Shown: positions 13,670 through 24,350, numbered from the stretch's first letter. The stretch: 64,000 nt of DNA from Epiperipatus broadwayi (GCA_028023455.1 JAQFVV010000027.1:4711845-4775844), one strand, 5' to 3'. A program made the numbers and translations. The notes: generated by a model from the letters alone, not told the origin.

Positions 13670-16264
13670 CTCTTTTACTTTTTTATTTGTTAATTATATC
13701 TTTTAAGTTTCAACTCTAAATAAAGGATACTTTAATTCTAAACGTTGTGAGATATTCGTATTCATGTGCAACTTACCAACAATTGTATATATTTGAAAAG
13801 TTTAAAAAAAGTTTGAATCTTTCTAAAGACATTTAACAATTAATATTAGATTATGAAAATAATCCAGTATATAGTAATAGTAAAATACATCATCACAAAC
13901 TTTCAAACAAAAGCTGATTAGCTCTTTCTTAAATCTAATTTCAATGAATCGTGTTTTTACTTTTGGGGAAGGAGGGATACCTGTTTAAAGTTACACATTT
14001 TGGTTATTTTATTTACATTTACAAATTTTTGCAATCCCAAATTTGCTATTTATAGGAACTGCTCCGGAAACAGATCAAATGAATATTAGTTTAACTTTTT
14101 ATATTTACTTTTTTATTGTTGATTTCATGCTGGATCAAGTACTGTAACGCCACTGTGTGTTTACAGAATCGGTGAAGTTTATATAATCTTTTTTCTTTTT
14201 AACTTCAGAGACTTTTAAGTATTTTATTAATATCACATGATCACCATTTTATTAATAATTAAAATCATTTATAACAAAGATTTAATTTATTTCCCCCCTA
14301 TTTACAATTTTTCATCTTGTTTTTCAATAGTAAATATGTTCTTTCACTTTCAACTATTAATTTCTTCTTCAAATGCTCTTTCTTTTCTGTCGACCTTAAA
14401 GATGAATCCCCCCACCCGAGCTGTAAGAGGGACCTAACTGGCCTTGTTAATAAAAGCTTCCGGATTTAAAAGAATGTAATGAAAAATATCATTTCTTAAA
14501 CGTAACTCAACACGTCGTAAAAGGAAAAAAATTATATATTCGAGATCTCTTTTTACAAAACTCTAAACTAACAGCAACATAAAAAAGGAGAACAAACCAT
14601 GAACATAAACTAAACATTTTTAAGAGCCATTATGCGAGTTGACGAAGAAATCAAAAGGAAAACTCTACTCTTTAAACAAAATAGAGAACAGTTTGCGTTA
14701 GACAAAACGTAATTACTGAAGGAATGTCGCAAACACATCTGACTGCTATGTATTTTCACTGAGGAACAAATTACAGGCTGTGAAAATGTTCATGTCAATA
14801 ATAATAAGTCATTTATTTTATTTTAGTGATACAGATTTTAAAAAAACGTATACAGCAAAGAGAACTCTACGATAATAGATCAGTTAGATAATTTGATGAT
14901 TAGAATAATAAATATATAGATGAGAGAGCGTGGTTGTTTGCATAAACGTGGAAAGCAAAAAATAAAGACTAAATAAAAAGATGGTACACTATAGAAAATG
15001 ATTAAAAATAGCTATAACATCACTAATTACTACCAAAATAAAAGATTTCGTGCTACAAGGGTCAGCACGTCTGCTTGATCTATGATTTGAATCTGGATTG
15101 AATAAAACCCTGACATTTTCTACAGATTTCAAACAAGCTTAAAATTTTATTTCAGATAGATTATCCTTTGCCAAATCAATTAACTATCCTAATTAATGTC
15201 AGTAATTAGGTAATGAACCATTGTTCGATAAATAATAAAAGTTCCCAGTTTCATCCAGGTTTGTCAGGTGAGAAAGTGATTATCCTGCAATCACAATGCA
15301 GTCTTCACTACTGGAAAGAGTTAGGGAGGTCTTTCCATGATTATCTTTATCCCCATAGAAGTTATACCTTATCTACTAGTTCAGCTTATGTGGGAAAAAA
15401 TTGATATACATAGGGTTTATCTCCATGTTTTTTTGTCTCTATCAATAGATCCTTCATATCAAATGGGCTATGTTGAAACCATCCATTACTTCAGAAAGTC
15501 AAGCCATCTTCTTATACTATTTATACATTTTACAAACAGACCTTCATTCATCCACTGGGCTAGAAATATCAAACACAGGAATCCCAATGCCTATGTTGAT
15601 AGCTTAATATTTTGTCATTATATCATTCTTGTGCAGAAGAAGGATTGTTTGGGGGTTTTTTTCACTTTTAACACTTTGTGGAAGGATGAATAATTACTGC
15701 CTAGCAGAGATATTTAAAAAAAAATTGTTTACTTATTTGTTTATTTAATAGATTTCTCATTTCAACTCCACAATATTGCAATTATCTACTACTACCCTTC
15801 TTCATTGTGCATGCATTTTGTGAACAAACTACTCATCAAACAAGCTAAGGTATTAAATACCTTAAACTCCATGCCCGAATAGCAGCTTAGTATTTTTCCA
15901 ATATAACATTTTAATCAAGATGGATTGTGTCAAAAGTTTTCCTTAGTGGCATTTACTTTGAACAATTTTCAAACTGTAATCATCAATACATGAATCATAT
16001 ACAGCATATGTTTATATTTTTCTGTGGGCTGCTTATTTTGCAGAACACATTTTACCTGATCATAGCAGCTGACAGCCATGACCTGCAATATTACTCTCCA
16101 GAAGTAATATGAAATGATAAGGTAGGTTTGTTTCATAATGCTACAATAAGTTATCCACTAGTCAAAATAGTATTCAGAAAAGGCTGAGAGAATCTAGAAA
16201 TAATCCAGTTCTGAATTAATTGTTAACTAAAAAATAATTATTTCAGCTTGATTTACAAGTATTA
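13670..16264. other. No recognised feature
   Basis: 2.6 kb of mostly AT-rich DNA. Open frames at 14237-14437, 15213-15693 and 15927-16112 show no recognisable domain. A slightly GC-richer patch near 14390-14470 and a transition around 15060-15110 were inspected without finding a gene, tRNA or repeat. Confidence 0.45.
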
Positions 16265-16830
16265 AATTTTCTGCACTCACGACTTTAACACCATCCACTT
16301 CAGATGAATATAAGATAGATTATTACTAGTCATTTGTTAGACAAGAGATTGTCATATCATTCTTATCTCATACATAAGCTTTAAATCTTATGTATATACA
16401 TATACTTACAATTTGATGTACAAGTGTCATACATTCTGAACTCACAACTTTAACACCATCCACTTCAAATGAATATAAGTTATATTATTACTAGGCATTT
16501 ATTAGACAAGAGATTATCATATTATTCTTATCCCATCTGTAAGCTTTACACATTATTTATATACATATAATTACAATTTGATGTACAGGTGTCATACTTT
16601 CTGCAGCTACAACTTTGACACACCCATTTCAGGTAAATACATTAGTTATTATTACTAATCATTTATTAGTCTAGAGATTATTTTATTATTCATAGCTCAG
16701 ATATAAACTTTAAATCTCATTTATATACATATAATTACAATTTAATTTAAAAGTGTCTTACTTTTTATACTCATAACTTTAACACCTTCCACATCAGATA
16801 AATACATTATTATTACTAATGATTTGTCTT
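16265..16830 (-). repeat. 165-bp tandem array, about 3.4 units
   Basis: The landmark ACTTTAACACCATCCACTTC recurs at 16282, 16447, 16612 and 16776, so the period is 165, 165 and 164 bp. Units diverge from one another by substitutions. In reverse complement each unit matches the single dispersed units at 3.23, 16.98 and 30.64 kb. Part of the unit also resembles the sequence beside the hammerhead copy at 60.5-60.8 kb. Confidence 0.85.
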
Positions 16831-16974
16831 TTATTGTATCCTTAGTCACATGATTTGAAAAGAATATATGGTAGTGTAGAGGTTGTTTAATATTTTTTAT
16901 AAAGATATTACACATGTGACAGAGAAATGTGAATAACTATGTTTAATTAAAAAACATATATATTAATCTTTAAG

Positions 16975-17120
16975 TTAGGTTTAAAGTTTATTTCTGGGCT
17001 ACAGACAATTTTTACTTTAGTAAATGATTTGTGATAATCATTACTGTATTTAACTGGAGTGGTTGGTATCAAAGATGTGGGTGGAATGACTTTGACACCT
17101 GTAAATCAAAATGTAATCAT
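16975..17120 (+). repeat. Dispersed 165-bp family unit, opposite to the array
   Basis: Starts 'AGGTTTAAAGTTTATTTCTG' and ends near 'TGTAAATCAAAATGTAATC'. It lies 150 bp from the tandem array but inverted relative to it. Confidence 0.75.
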
Positions 17121-17170
17121 TTTTTAATATATTGTTTATTATATATATAATATTATATTATATATATATT

Positions 17171-18140
17171 GTTGCAACAGCAACAATTAGATTACATAAT
17201 GATACTGGGAAAGTCAACATTGAGAAAGGTGTAAGACAAGGTGATTCCATATTTCCAAAACTTTTTACAGCAGTGTTGCAAGAAATATTTTGCGGATTAA
17301 AATGGGAAACTAAAGGAGTGAAAGTAAATGAAGATTATTTAAGTCATTTAGATTTTGCAGATGATATAGTTGTTTTTGCAAATAATGCTTCAGAACTGCA
17401 GGAAATGTTGCAGGAGTTATCAGATGAAAGTAGGAAAGTAGGACTAAAAATAAATGTTAAAAAGACAAAAATAATGTTTAATCTATTTGCTCAAAATATG
17501 AAAATAAAGATTGATTATGATGAATTAGAAGAAGTAAACAGTTACAAATATCTTGGTCAGATTATTAATACAAATGAAAATATAATGGATGAAATTAATC
17601 ATAGAATTAAACCTTGTTGGAGTCCTTTTGGTAGAAATAACTTGATACTAAAAGGAAATATGCCTATGTGTTTGAAAAGGAAGGTTTTTAACAAATGTGT
17701 TTTACCAGTTTTTACTTATGGATCTGAAACTTGGATACTTAATAGAAGAGCAATACAGAGACCCCAGACCACTCAAAGAAGTATAGAGAGATGCATGTTG
17801 GGAGTAACAAGAAGAGATCAAAAATACAATGTATGGGTAAGAGAACAAACAGGTGTTACTGACCTCTTGAAAAAATTAAAAGATTGAAGTGAAGTTGGGC
17901 TGAACATATTGCTAGAAGAGATGATAACAGATGAACAATTGAAATCTTAAACTGGATTCCAAGAGATTGTAAAAGACCCAGAAAGAGACCACATGTGAGA
18001 TTGATGGATGAAATAAGAAAGTGTGCAGGGGTGATGTGGAGAAGAGAAGCTAAAGATCGGAGAAGATGGATTAAACTTGGAGAGACCTTTATTCTGCAGT
18101 GGATTGATAATGGTTGATGATTATGATGATAAAGACCATT
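17171..18140 (+). pseudogene. RTE-type LINE reverse transcriptase, C-terminal half
   Basis: A frame open to 17887 encodes the RT palm/thumb region. It contains 'GVRQGDS', 'SHLDFADDIVVFA' (the catalytic FADD box), 'GLKINVKKTK', 'YKYLGQIINT' and 'MCLKRKVFNKCVLPVFTYGS' followed by 'ETWILNRR'. After a stop at 17885 the homology continues in another frame ('WAEHIARRDDNR', 'RKRPHVRLMDEIRKCAG', 'WRREAKDRRRW', 'FILQWIDNG') with two internal stops. It ends at TGA 18115-18117 plus a short TGATGA tail. The N-terminal endonuclease and first RT blocks are missing, so it is 5'-truncated. An ATG at 17132 lies in the flanking AT repeat and is not a real start. It is the best-preserved of four LINE copies here. 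Confidence 0.9.
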
Positions 18141-18141
18141 C

Positions 18142-18484
18142 TTAGACCAGATATAAACTTTAAACTTTAATTTTTTAATTAAACATAATAACATGGTATA
18201 ATTTATCCAACTTCATCTCTCTTTTCCCATGTGTAATATTTTTTAAATGTATTTGTAATGTTTATCTATTTCTTTCCACAATCAGAAAACATGAATTAGT
18301 TCCCTATTAGTATATTTACCTAAGAAGAAGAATATATAGATGAAAACTAATTAAAAAGTTGACATTATTAGAAAACTGTTTGACACTTAAGGATAAAAAG
18401 ACATATTATAGATGAAAGGGAAGAAATAATTGGTTTAGAAACTTTAGTCATTAAACAAATTCAGTCTCATTATTTGATAAATAG
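18142..18484. other. No recognised feature
   Basis: AT-rich spacer between the RTE copy and the first hammerhead repeat; a partial 165-bp-unit motif occurs near 18142-18170. Confidence 0.5.
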
Positions 18485-18965
18485 TCACAGTTATTGAGGG
18501 GATTTGAACTCCGAGTTTCAAGCTTCTATCAGCTAACTACTCCATCTTATATAACTGATACTTATCATTATAAACATGTTAAAAGATAAATGATCCCCAA
18601 TATATGTCTTTCATGCTAAAACAGCACTCATCAGTGGGTCCAGATAATCATCTCCCACACACATACATAATCAGTGTTCAGTTTATATTAAGGTAGCAAA
18701 TCTTCATACTTTAATGGTCAAACTTCAATCTTCTCCACACTCCTACTCTTCAGTCATCCATATTACTGAAAATCTGATGATAGAATCTTCAACCCCTTGT
18801 TGATTCCAATATTGTTGGCATACCTATGTTGACTTAAAGTCACTCTAACCTCTCATATATATGACCTTAATATGTCCATTTAAATATGCAGAAGAGGGAT
18901 AGGCAGAATTCAGGCTGAATCTTTAATATTTAAATACTAGTATATTGTAAATACTGAACTTTAGA
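18485..18965 (-). mobile_element. Family 1 hammerhead/tRNA-like retroelement, monomer
   Basis: In minus orientation it contains the family body, a hammerhead motif (18591-18648) and then a tRNA-like segment. That segment has an A-box-like GGAGTAGTTAG and the B-box GAGTTCAAATCC (18490-18530). The body carries the family landmarks 'AAAATCTGATGATGG', 'CTTCAATC' and 'GAAGAGGGATAGGCAGAATT'. No protein. Diverged by perhaps 15-20% from the 21.5-kb copy, so old. Confidence 0.8.
18591..18648 (-). ncRNA. Family 1 hammerhead motif, decayed
   Basis: CUGAUGA, stem II GUGCU/AGCAU and GAAA are intact, but the short stem III and proximal stem I no longer pair cleanly (CCCA against UUGGG). Confidence 0.6.
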
Positions 18966-19242
18966 TGTAATTAGAGGAGAAATCCATAGCTAGCTTTATT
19001 TCAGATGAGAAAATGGGTCAAATGTGGAGCAGAAGATGCGGGTTATTACTACATGCTGCTTTCTGTGTCATCTCTGAATCAATAAATGTATTAAATAATA
19101 ACTGAAATACAGACGTATTATATACCTGTATCAATATATGTAATATATAGGGTATATGAGCACAGACTTTCACAAGACCCACAACTCACCACTCTATCTC
19201 ATATCACTGATATACTTGAACACATATATGGCGAAAAGATAA

Positions 19243-19301
19243 ATAATCATCAATATATGTATTTCATGTTAAACCAGCAATCATCAGTTGGTCAAGATTA
19301 T
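19243..19301 (-). ncRNA. Family 1 hammerhead motif
   Basis: CUGAUGA and GAAA intact; stem III AUACAUAU nearly palindromic; stem I ACCAA/UUGAU plus AUAAUC/GAUUAU. Stem II is weakened (UUGCU/AACAU). Confidence 0.65.
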
Positions 19302-19668
19302 CATCTCTACACCTATGTGCAATAAGTGCTCAGATATATATTAAGATAGCCAATCTTCATTCTTTAATGGACAGGCTTCAATCACTCCAACTCTTCAACC
19401 ATCCATCCAATTGAAAATCTGATGATGGAAAGCTCAAAGGCCACCATGAGGCCGAGATTTTTGTCACACCCATGTTGATCTAAAGTTAATCTGACCCCTC
19501 ATACAGGACATAATCCATTTAATATATATACAAGGTATGGACAGACATCTCTACTATATAATAACTGAAATACAGGCTTGAAGATTGACTATCTTAAATT
19601 ATCAAAAAAAAAAAGATTGACTATCTTAATATATGTCTGAGCACTTATTGCATATATGTGTAGAGATG

Positions 19669-19727
19669 ATAATCTGGACCAACTGATGATTGCTGTTTTA
19701 GCATGACATACGTATATTGGTGATTAT
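19669..19727 (+). ncRNA. Family 1 hammerhead motif, mutated core
   Basis: Stem I (ACCAA/UUGGU and AUAAUC/GAUUAU) and stem III AUACGUAU are perfect. However, GAAA has become GACA (19705-19708) and stem II starts U/U, so catalysis is probably lost. Confidence 0.7.
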
Positions 19728-19812
19728 TTATCTTTTCGACATATATGAGCTAGAGTGGAGAGTGGTGGGTCGTGTGAAAGTCTGTGCTCATATACTCTAT
19801 ATATTAAATAAT

Positions 19813-21453
19813 TATGTAGTTTAGTATACCGCATATATACATATTTCTGAAAAAGACGAGAAGAAAGGGTTTACATTCTAAGAATAAATTGGTTATAAAA
19901 CATCATAAAATCAAGCTAGGAAAGAAAATTGTTATATATTAATTCATTGCTTATTTATGTACTTTATTTTTCAGTCCGAGAATTTAATATAACTAAATAT
20001 TTTCTAGGATTTATTAATTTTATTCTCAACTTTTTTTAGCATTTTGTAAATATATTATCTTAAAGATGCCCTTATATATATAAAATTTGTGACGTTTGAG
20101 TACCAGAACTTAATAGCTTCATGGCTCGGGATTCGTAAGAAATTCGAGCGCCAGTATGGCTCCTAGGACCTTCCGATCTCAATTATCAATTGCGCCAAAT
20201 CAGAGCTTATTTCAGAAACCTGATAATGGCTTTCAAAAATCTTTAAACCATCTTAAAATATTAACAAAAATGAAATAAAAGAACTCGAAATACTAATTTT
20301 AAACTTCAGTTTAAACAAAATTAGATCAATATACGTATTTATTAATATATTGAGTTGTTAGATCACTATAGAAAATTATTTACTTTTTTGTAAATTAAAT
20401 CCTACTTAATCTGTTCAAAATTACTAATCTTTTATTTACTTACACGCAGATAAATTCAAAGATAAACTTAACACAGTTAAGTAAAAAATAATAATTACTA
20501 TGTAAAAGGAAAGTCATTAGGAACTGTCATATGTTATTGAAGCTAACTTAATGGCGAAGCAGTAATTAACAAACGTGTGTTGATTAAATAACTCTAACGT
20601 CTTGGTGTATTTTTAGGGAGAGCAAATTTTTATTACCAATTTATTATTATCTTCAATCATGAATATCTATTTAAGACACTTTATATAATGAATGGAGCTA
20701 AAATGTAAACCGTAATAACGGTAATGTGTCAAAAGCGCTTATTAAAAATAATTATTTTGTAGCCTTAAGGTAATGTTCCATATCATTAAAACAGTTGGGA
20801 ACCTTTTAGGACCACAGCGATGATTAATTAATGTTGCATTTGCTGTTTGTTTTTTGACTATTAATTTTTATTAGTCAAACTTATTTAATACTTGTACGGC
20901 GTCCACGCATCTGGTTAATATATTGACTTCAATATTGCGGCAAAGATTCGCAAATATTGTAACGTTGTTGAGGATAATTGTTGAATAAAAAAGAAAATCT
21001 GATTGAAAGAAATAAACATAATGAAATTATAAAATCTTTTTAGCCAAAGAGTCCTGCAAACGTATCGAATTTTGCTTTAGAGAATTCAGACTATAGCGGC
21101 CCACGGTACCTATACCGATCAGATATTGTCATATTTTACATATATATATAATTAAAAGACAAAAATTAAATAGAATCTAAATATATGACGCAAATAAAAA
21201 TATAAAAAAAACTATATTCCATAGCTGTATTCTATCCAGCTGGAAGTAATATAAATTACTGGATAGATCATAAGCTTTTATTTTGGCATTTATTTGGTCT
21301 TTTTTTTACCTTATCATTTTTTTAAATTCACAAGCCTTTTTTAAAAAAAACATTTTTAATACATTTAACAAAATATGTAAAATCAAATATTAACTTCTTT
21401 GTTTTAAGTTTGTGTTGTAATATTTAGTAAATAGTGGAAGTAATTTACTTTTT
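19813..21453. other. No recognised feature
   Basis: AT-rich. Slightly GC-richer patches at 20100-20210 and 20895-20970 show no open frame, tRNA or repeat that I can name. Confidence 0.45.
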
Positions 21454-21606
21454 AAGGATAAATATTTGAAAACCAGGCACTCTTCACAAACCTGGAACTT
21501 AATTATAAATATTGGGGATTTGAACTCAGACTTTCAAGCACCCACCGACTATCCACACTATCTCATACAACTGATACACATGACCACACACACGTAGAAA
21601 AGATAA

Positions 21607-21665
21607 ATAATCACCAGTAAACGTATTTCATGCTAAACCAGCACTCATCAGTTGGTCCAGATTAT
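21607..21665 (-). ncRNA. Family 1 hammerhead motif, near-intact
   Basis: CUGAUGA, stem II GUGCU-GGUUU-AGCAU, GAAA and stem I ACCAA/UGGU plus AUAAUC/GAUUAU are present. Stem III is AUACGUUU, which breaks the palindrome. Confidence 0.75.
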
Positions 21666-22096
21666 CATCTCCCACTCATATATATATAACCAGTGCTCAG
21701 TTTATATTAAGATAGCAAGTTTTCACACTTTAATGGACAGAATTCAATCTACTCCAACCTCCAACTCTTCAGCCATCCATATCATTAAAAATCCGATGAT
21801 GGAAAGCCAAATCCCACGCTGATGCCAACATTATTGCCAAGCCCATGTTGCCCTGAAGTCACTCTGATCTCTCATGTATAGGACCTTGTATAGGACCTTA
21901 TCTATTTAAATACATAGAAGAGGGGTGGGCAGAATACAAGCTTATATGTAAATATTTGAAAACCAGGCACTCTTCACAAACCTGGAACTTACTTGTAAAT
22001 ATAGGGGATTTGAACTCTGACTTTCATGCACCCACCAACTATACACACTATCTCATACAACTGATACGCCTGACCACACACATATAGAAAAGATAA

Positions 22097-22130
22097 ATAA
22101 TCACCAATATACGTATTTCATGCTAAACCA
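22097..22130 (-). ncRNA. Family 1 hammerhead motif, truncated at inversion junction
   Basis: Only the 3' half remains (AGCAU, GAAA, stem III AUACGUAU, UUGGUGAUUAU). The sequence breaks within the stem II loop where the inverted copy begins. Confidence 0.75.
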
Positions 22131-22453
22131 ATTATTTACAATTAAGTTTCAGGTTTGTGAAGAGTGCCTGGTTTTCAAATATTTACATATAAGCTTGTAA
22201 CTTGCTCATCCCTCTTCTATGTATTTAAATAGATAAGGTCCTATACATGAGGGGCAGAGTGACTTCAGATCAACATAGGCTAGGCAATAATGTTGGCATC
22301 AGCATGGGATTTGGCTTTCCATCAACGGATTTTCAATGATATGAATGGCTGAAGAGTTGGAGGTTGAAGTAGATTGAAGCCTGTCCATTAAAGTACGAAG
22401 ATTTTTTATCTTAATATAAACTGAGCAGTGATTATATATGTGTATGGGAGATG

Positions 22454-22512
22454 ATAATCTGGACCAACTGATGAGTGCTGGTTTAGCATGAAATATGTGT
22501 ATTGGTGATTAT
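22454..22512 (+). ncRNA. Type I hammerhead ribozyme, best family 1 copy
   Basis: Core CUGAUGA is at 22468-22474. Stem II is GUGCU (22475-22479) with AGCAU (22485-22489) around loop GGUUU, closed by a G-U pair. GAAA is at 22490-22493. Stem III is the very short AUA/UGU around a UG loop (22493-22500). Then H17 is A22501, with predicted cleavage 22501/22502. Stem I pairs UUGGU (22502-22506) with ACCAA (22463-22467) and GAUUAU (22507-22512) with AUAAUC (22454-22459), leaving a 3-nt UGG bulge. The very short stem III and bulged stem I are typical of type I hammerheads of animal retroelements, which are thought to act as dimers. Confidence 0.88.
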
Positions 22513-22539
22513 CTATCTTTTTTACACGTGTGTGGTCAT

Positions 22540-22610
22540 GTGGATCAGTTGTATGAGATAGTGTGGATAGTTGGGGGGGGGGTACTTGAAAGTCTGAGTT
22601 CAAATCCCCT
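22540..22610 (+). promoter_or_regulatory. tRNA-like segment with pol III B box (family 1)
   Basis: About 30 bp downstream of the ribozyme: GAGATAGTGTGGATAGTTGG (weak A-box and D-arm-like), an anticodon-arm-like TACTTGAAAGT, then GAGTTCAAATCCCC, close to the B-box consensus GGTTCGANTCC. The 18.5-kb copy has a better A box (GGAGTAGTTAG). This suggests transcription by RNA polymerase III, as in tRNA-derived SINEs. Here a G-run replaces part of the D-to-anticodon region. Confidence 0.55.
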
Positions 22611-22629
22611 ATATTTATAAGGATAAATA

Positions 22630-22949
22630 AATAACATAAAAATTTATTTATTTATTAGAAAATAGTTTCATAATAATGGAATATTTAAAAAGTTAAGAAT
22701 GAAATGGAGATGAATGAGGGAGAATTAAATGGGGGGGGGGGGGGTTGTGGGGGGGGGGTGAATAAGTGAGAAAACTTTTTGTTAAAAATTTTTTTAACGG
22801 AAAATATTAATTTATTGTGGTCTATGTAATAAAATAGTTAACAAAGAAAAAAGAATTAGCACTGAAGTATAACAATGTTCTGGTCAGAAACAAATATTAA
22901 ACAGAACAATAGAGAGTACCTAGGCTTTAGACATATAAATAACGTGAAG
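22630..22949. other. AT-rich with poly-G tracts
   Basis: Two long G runs lie near 22731-22744 and 22749-22759, embedded in AT-rich DNA; no gene seen. Confidence 0.6.
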
Positions 22950-23035
22950 AAGAGAAGATTATAATCTGGGCCAACTGATGAGTGATGGTTTAACATAAAA
23001 TGTGTGTGTGTCTTGGGGATCACATATTTTCATGT
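22950..23035 (+). mobile_element. Degenerate family 1 hammerhead fragment
   Basis: AUAAUCUGGGCCAA, CUGAUGA and GUGAUGGUUUAACAU resemble the motif, but GAAA has become AAAA and stem III is lost. Confidence 0.6.
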
Positions 23036-23159
23036 CTTTAAAAATATAAATATATTGAAAATGAAATTAGGCTATTGAATAGAAGAAAATGAACTTTTAT
23101 ATAAAATCCCTAAATGTTCGTAATTCTGTCACATACTATTCAAGTTAAACATTTATTTG

Positions 23160-24350
23160 TTAGAGGGCGTATTTTTCAAGGAAAAAGATATTATATATGG
23201 AGAGTAAAAAGAGTTTAAATATATATAGAAATAAACAGAATATTATAAGGTGCGAGTTAATTTATGATAATAGTAAGGAAAGTAGTTTATTGTTTAAGGC
23301 TCGAACGGGATCTTTAACAACAAGAGAATATACATGTAAATGGAAAAATATGGGTGATTTAGTCTGTAAATTATGTAAGGAAGGAATAGCCCCCCACCCC
23401 CCCGCAAACATAACATAACCCCTCCCCCCCCCACAACAATAACAAAAAAAAAAACAAAACCAAAAAAAAAAAATATAAAAAAAAACACCACCCCCACCCC
23501 ACCATCACAATAAAATAAAAAAATATACATAAATAACACACCCCCTCCCCCTCCTCCTCTTTCCCCCCCCTCACCAGCCTTCCAACCAAGGAGGTAATCA
23601 ATTAAATCCTCATCAACTCCTCATTAACATCAACAACAATAACAAAAAAAAAAATAAAACCTTTTCTCCCCCTCTTGTCTTTTTGAGAGAAAAAGGAATA
23701 CTGTGAAATTCAAAAAACAAACAAAACAACAACCACAACAAAACCCCACCAAACCAACAACCTAAAAAAAAATAACACCCCACCCAAACATATATTCCCT
23801 TGTCACTCAACCCACCACCGTAAGAAAAAAAAAAATTTTTCAAATTAAAAAAACTACCCCCACTAAAAATAAAAGTTAAAAAAAAAAAGACAAAATCCCC
23901 ACAAAAAAATAAGAAAAAGAAACCCCTAACCTTTTAACCAAACCAACTTCCATCCTCGTGAACATAATAATAATATTTTATTTTTATTAAAAATAAATTT
24001 ATTAAAAAAAAAAAAAAATAGGCATCTGTTAATTGAATGTAAATGCTTGAAAACAGAAAGGGCACATATAATGAAGTTATGAAAGAATAAATATGAAAAA
24101 AGTAATTACACAGAAAGTGGATTATTGGTTTTTATCCTGAGTTTGGGAAAAGGTAAGTGGGATTTAGATATAAAGACCATAGAGTTGACAAAGATTATGT
24201 TGTGGAAATGGGATGGAGCAGAATATGGGAAAACTTAGATTGGGCAATGGAAAATAAAATGGCTAACAGGTTTCTCTGGGCATAATTGTTGAAAGATTCT
24301 TGACTCAGTTTAAGGAGAAGCTACAGTACATCACATCACATATTATTTGG
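23160..24350 (+). pseudogene. LINE C-terminal remnant split by G-poor insert
   Basis: The first part (frame open from 23197) encodes 'IIRCELIYDNSKESSLLFKA' then 'RTGSLTTREYTCKW' and 'LVCKLCKEG', a CxxC motif typical of the C-terminal zinc-binding tail of non-LTR retrotransposons. The homology resumes after about 24019 with 'RHLLIECKCLKTERA', supplying the H...C half, and continues to 'TKIMLWKWDGAEYG' and a CATCACATCACAT 3' tail. The intervening 630 bp (about 23389-24018) is foreign. The same LINE end occurs inverted at 12355-12535. Confidence 0.8.
23389..24018. repeat. G-poor, C/A-rich low-complexity insert
   Basis: Dominated by runs of C and A (for example CCCCTCCCCC and AAAAAAAAAA) with very few G, unlike all other DNA in the window. 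It interrupts a LINE exactly between the CxxC and H..C halves of its zinc-binding motif. It is either a simple-sequence expansion or a sequencing/assembly artefact. Open frames on its minus strand (Gly/Val/Phe-rich) are compositional. Confidence 0.8.

Larger units (their letters stand above)
19089..19812. mobile_element. Family 1 hammerhead foldback element with TSD
   Basis: A full-length copy in minus orientation (19100-19600) is joined through A-rich DNA to an inverted partial copy (19610-19801). The whole lies between identical 11-bp repeats TATTAAATAAT (19089-19099, 19802-19812). The segment AATAACTGAAATACAG occurs at both 19097 and 19560, so the first arm is longer than one unit. Two hammerhead motifs face opposite ways. 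Confidence 0.85.
21454..22629. mobile_element. Family 1 hammerhead element: 1.3-mer plus inverted copy, with TSD
   Basis: The first part (21465-22135, minus orientation) is more than one unit. AACCAGGCACTCTTCACAAA recurs at 21471 and 21961, and GGGGATTTGAACTC at 21514 and 22004, a period of 490 bp. At 22135 it turns into an inverted copy that runs to 22618. The block is bounded by AAGGATAAATA at 21454-21464 and 22619-22629; a few of these bases could belong to the element. Three hammerhead motifs (one truncated) and three tRNA-like B boxes are included. Confidence 0.88.

Noticed and set aside
16265-16830. Tandem units as a CRISPR array
   Set aside because: Repeat units are 165 bp and contiguous, diverged from each other, and in a eukaryotic context.
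17132-17170. Start codon of the RTE frame at 17132
   Set aside because: It lies in the flanking TA-rich repeat; homology to RTE begins only near 17171, so the copy is 5'-truncated and has no true start.
19400-19440. Second CTGATGATGG in the family 1 body as another hammerhead core
   Set aside because: GGAAA follows immediately with no room for stem II.
23294-23843. Gly/Val/Phe-rich minus-strand frames
   Set aside because: Translation of the complement of C/A-rich low-complexity DNA.
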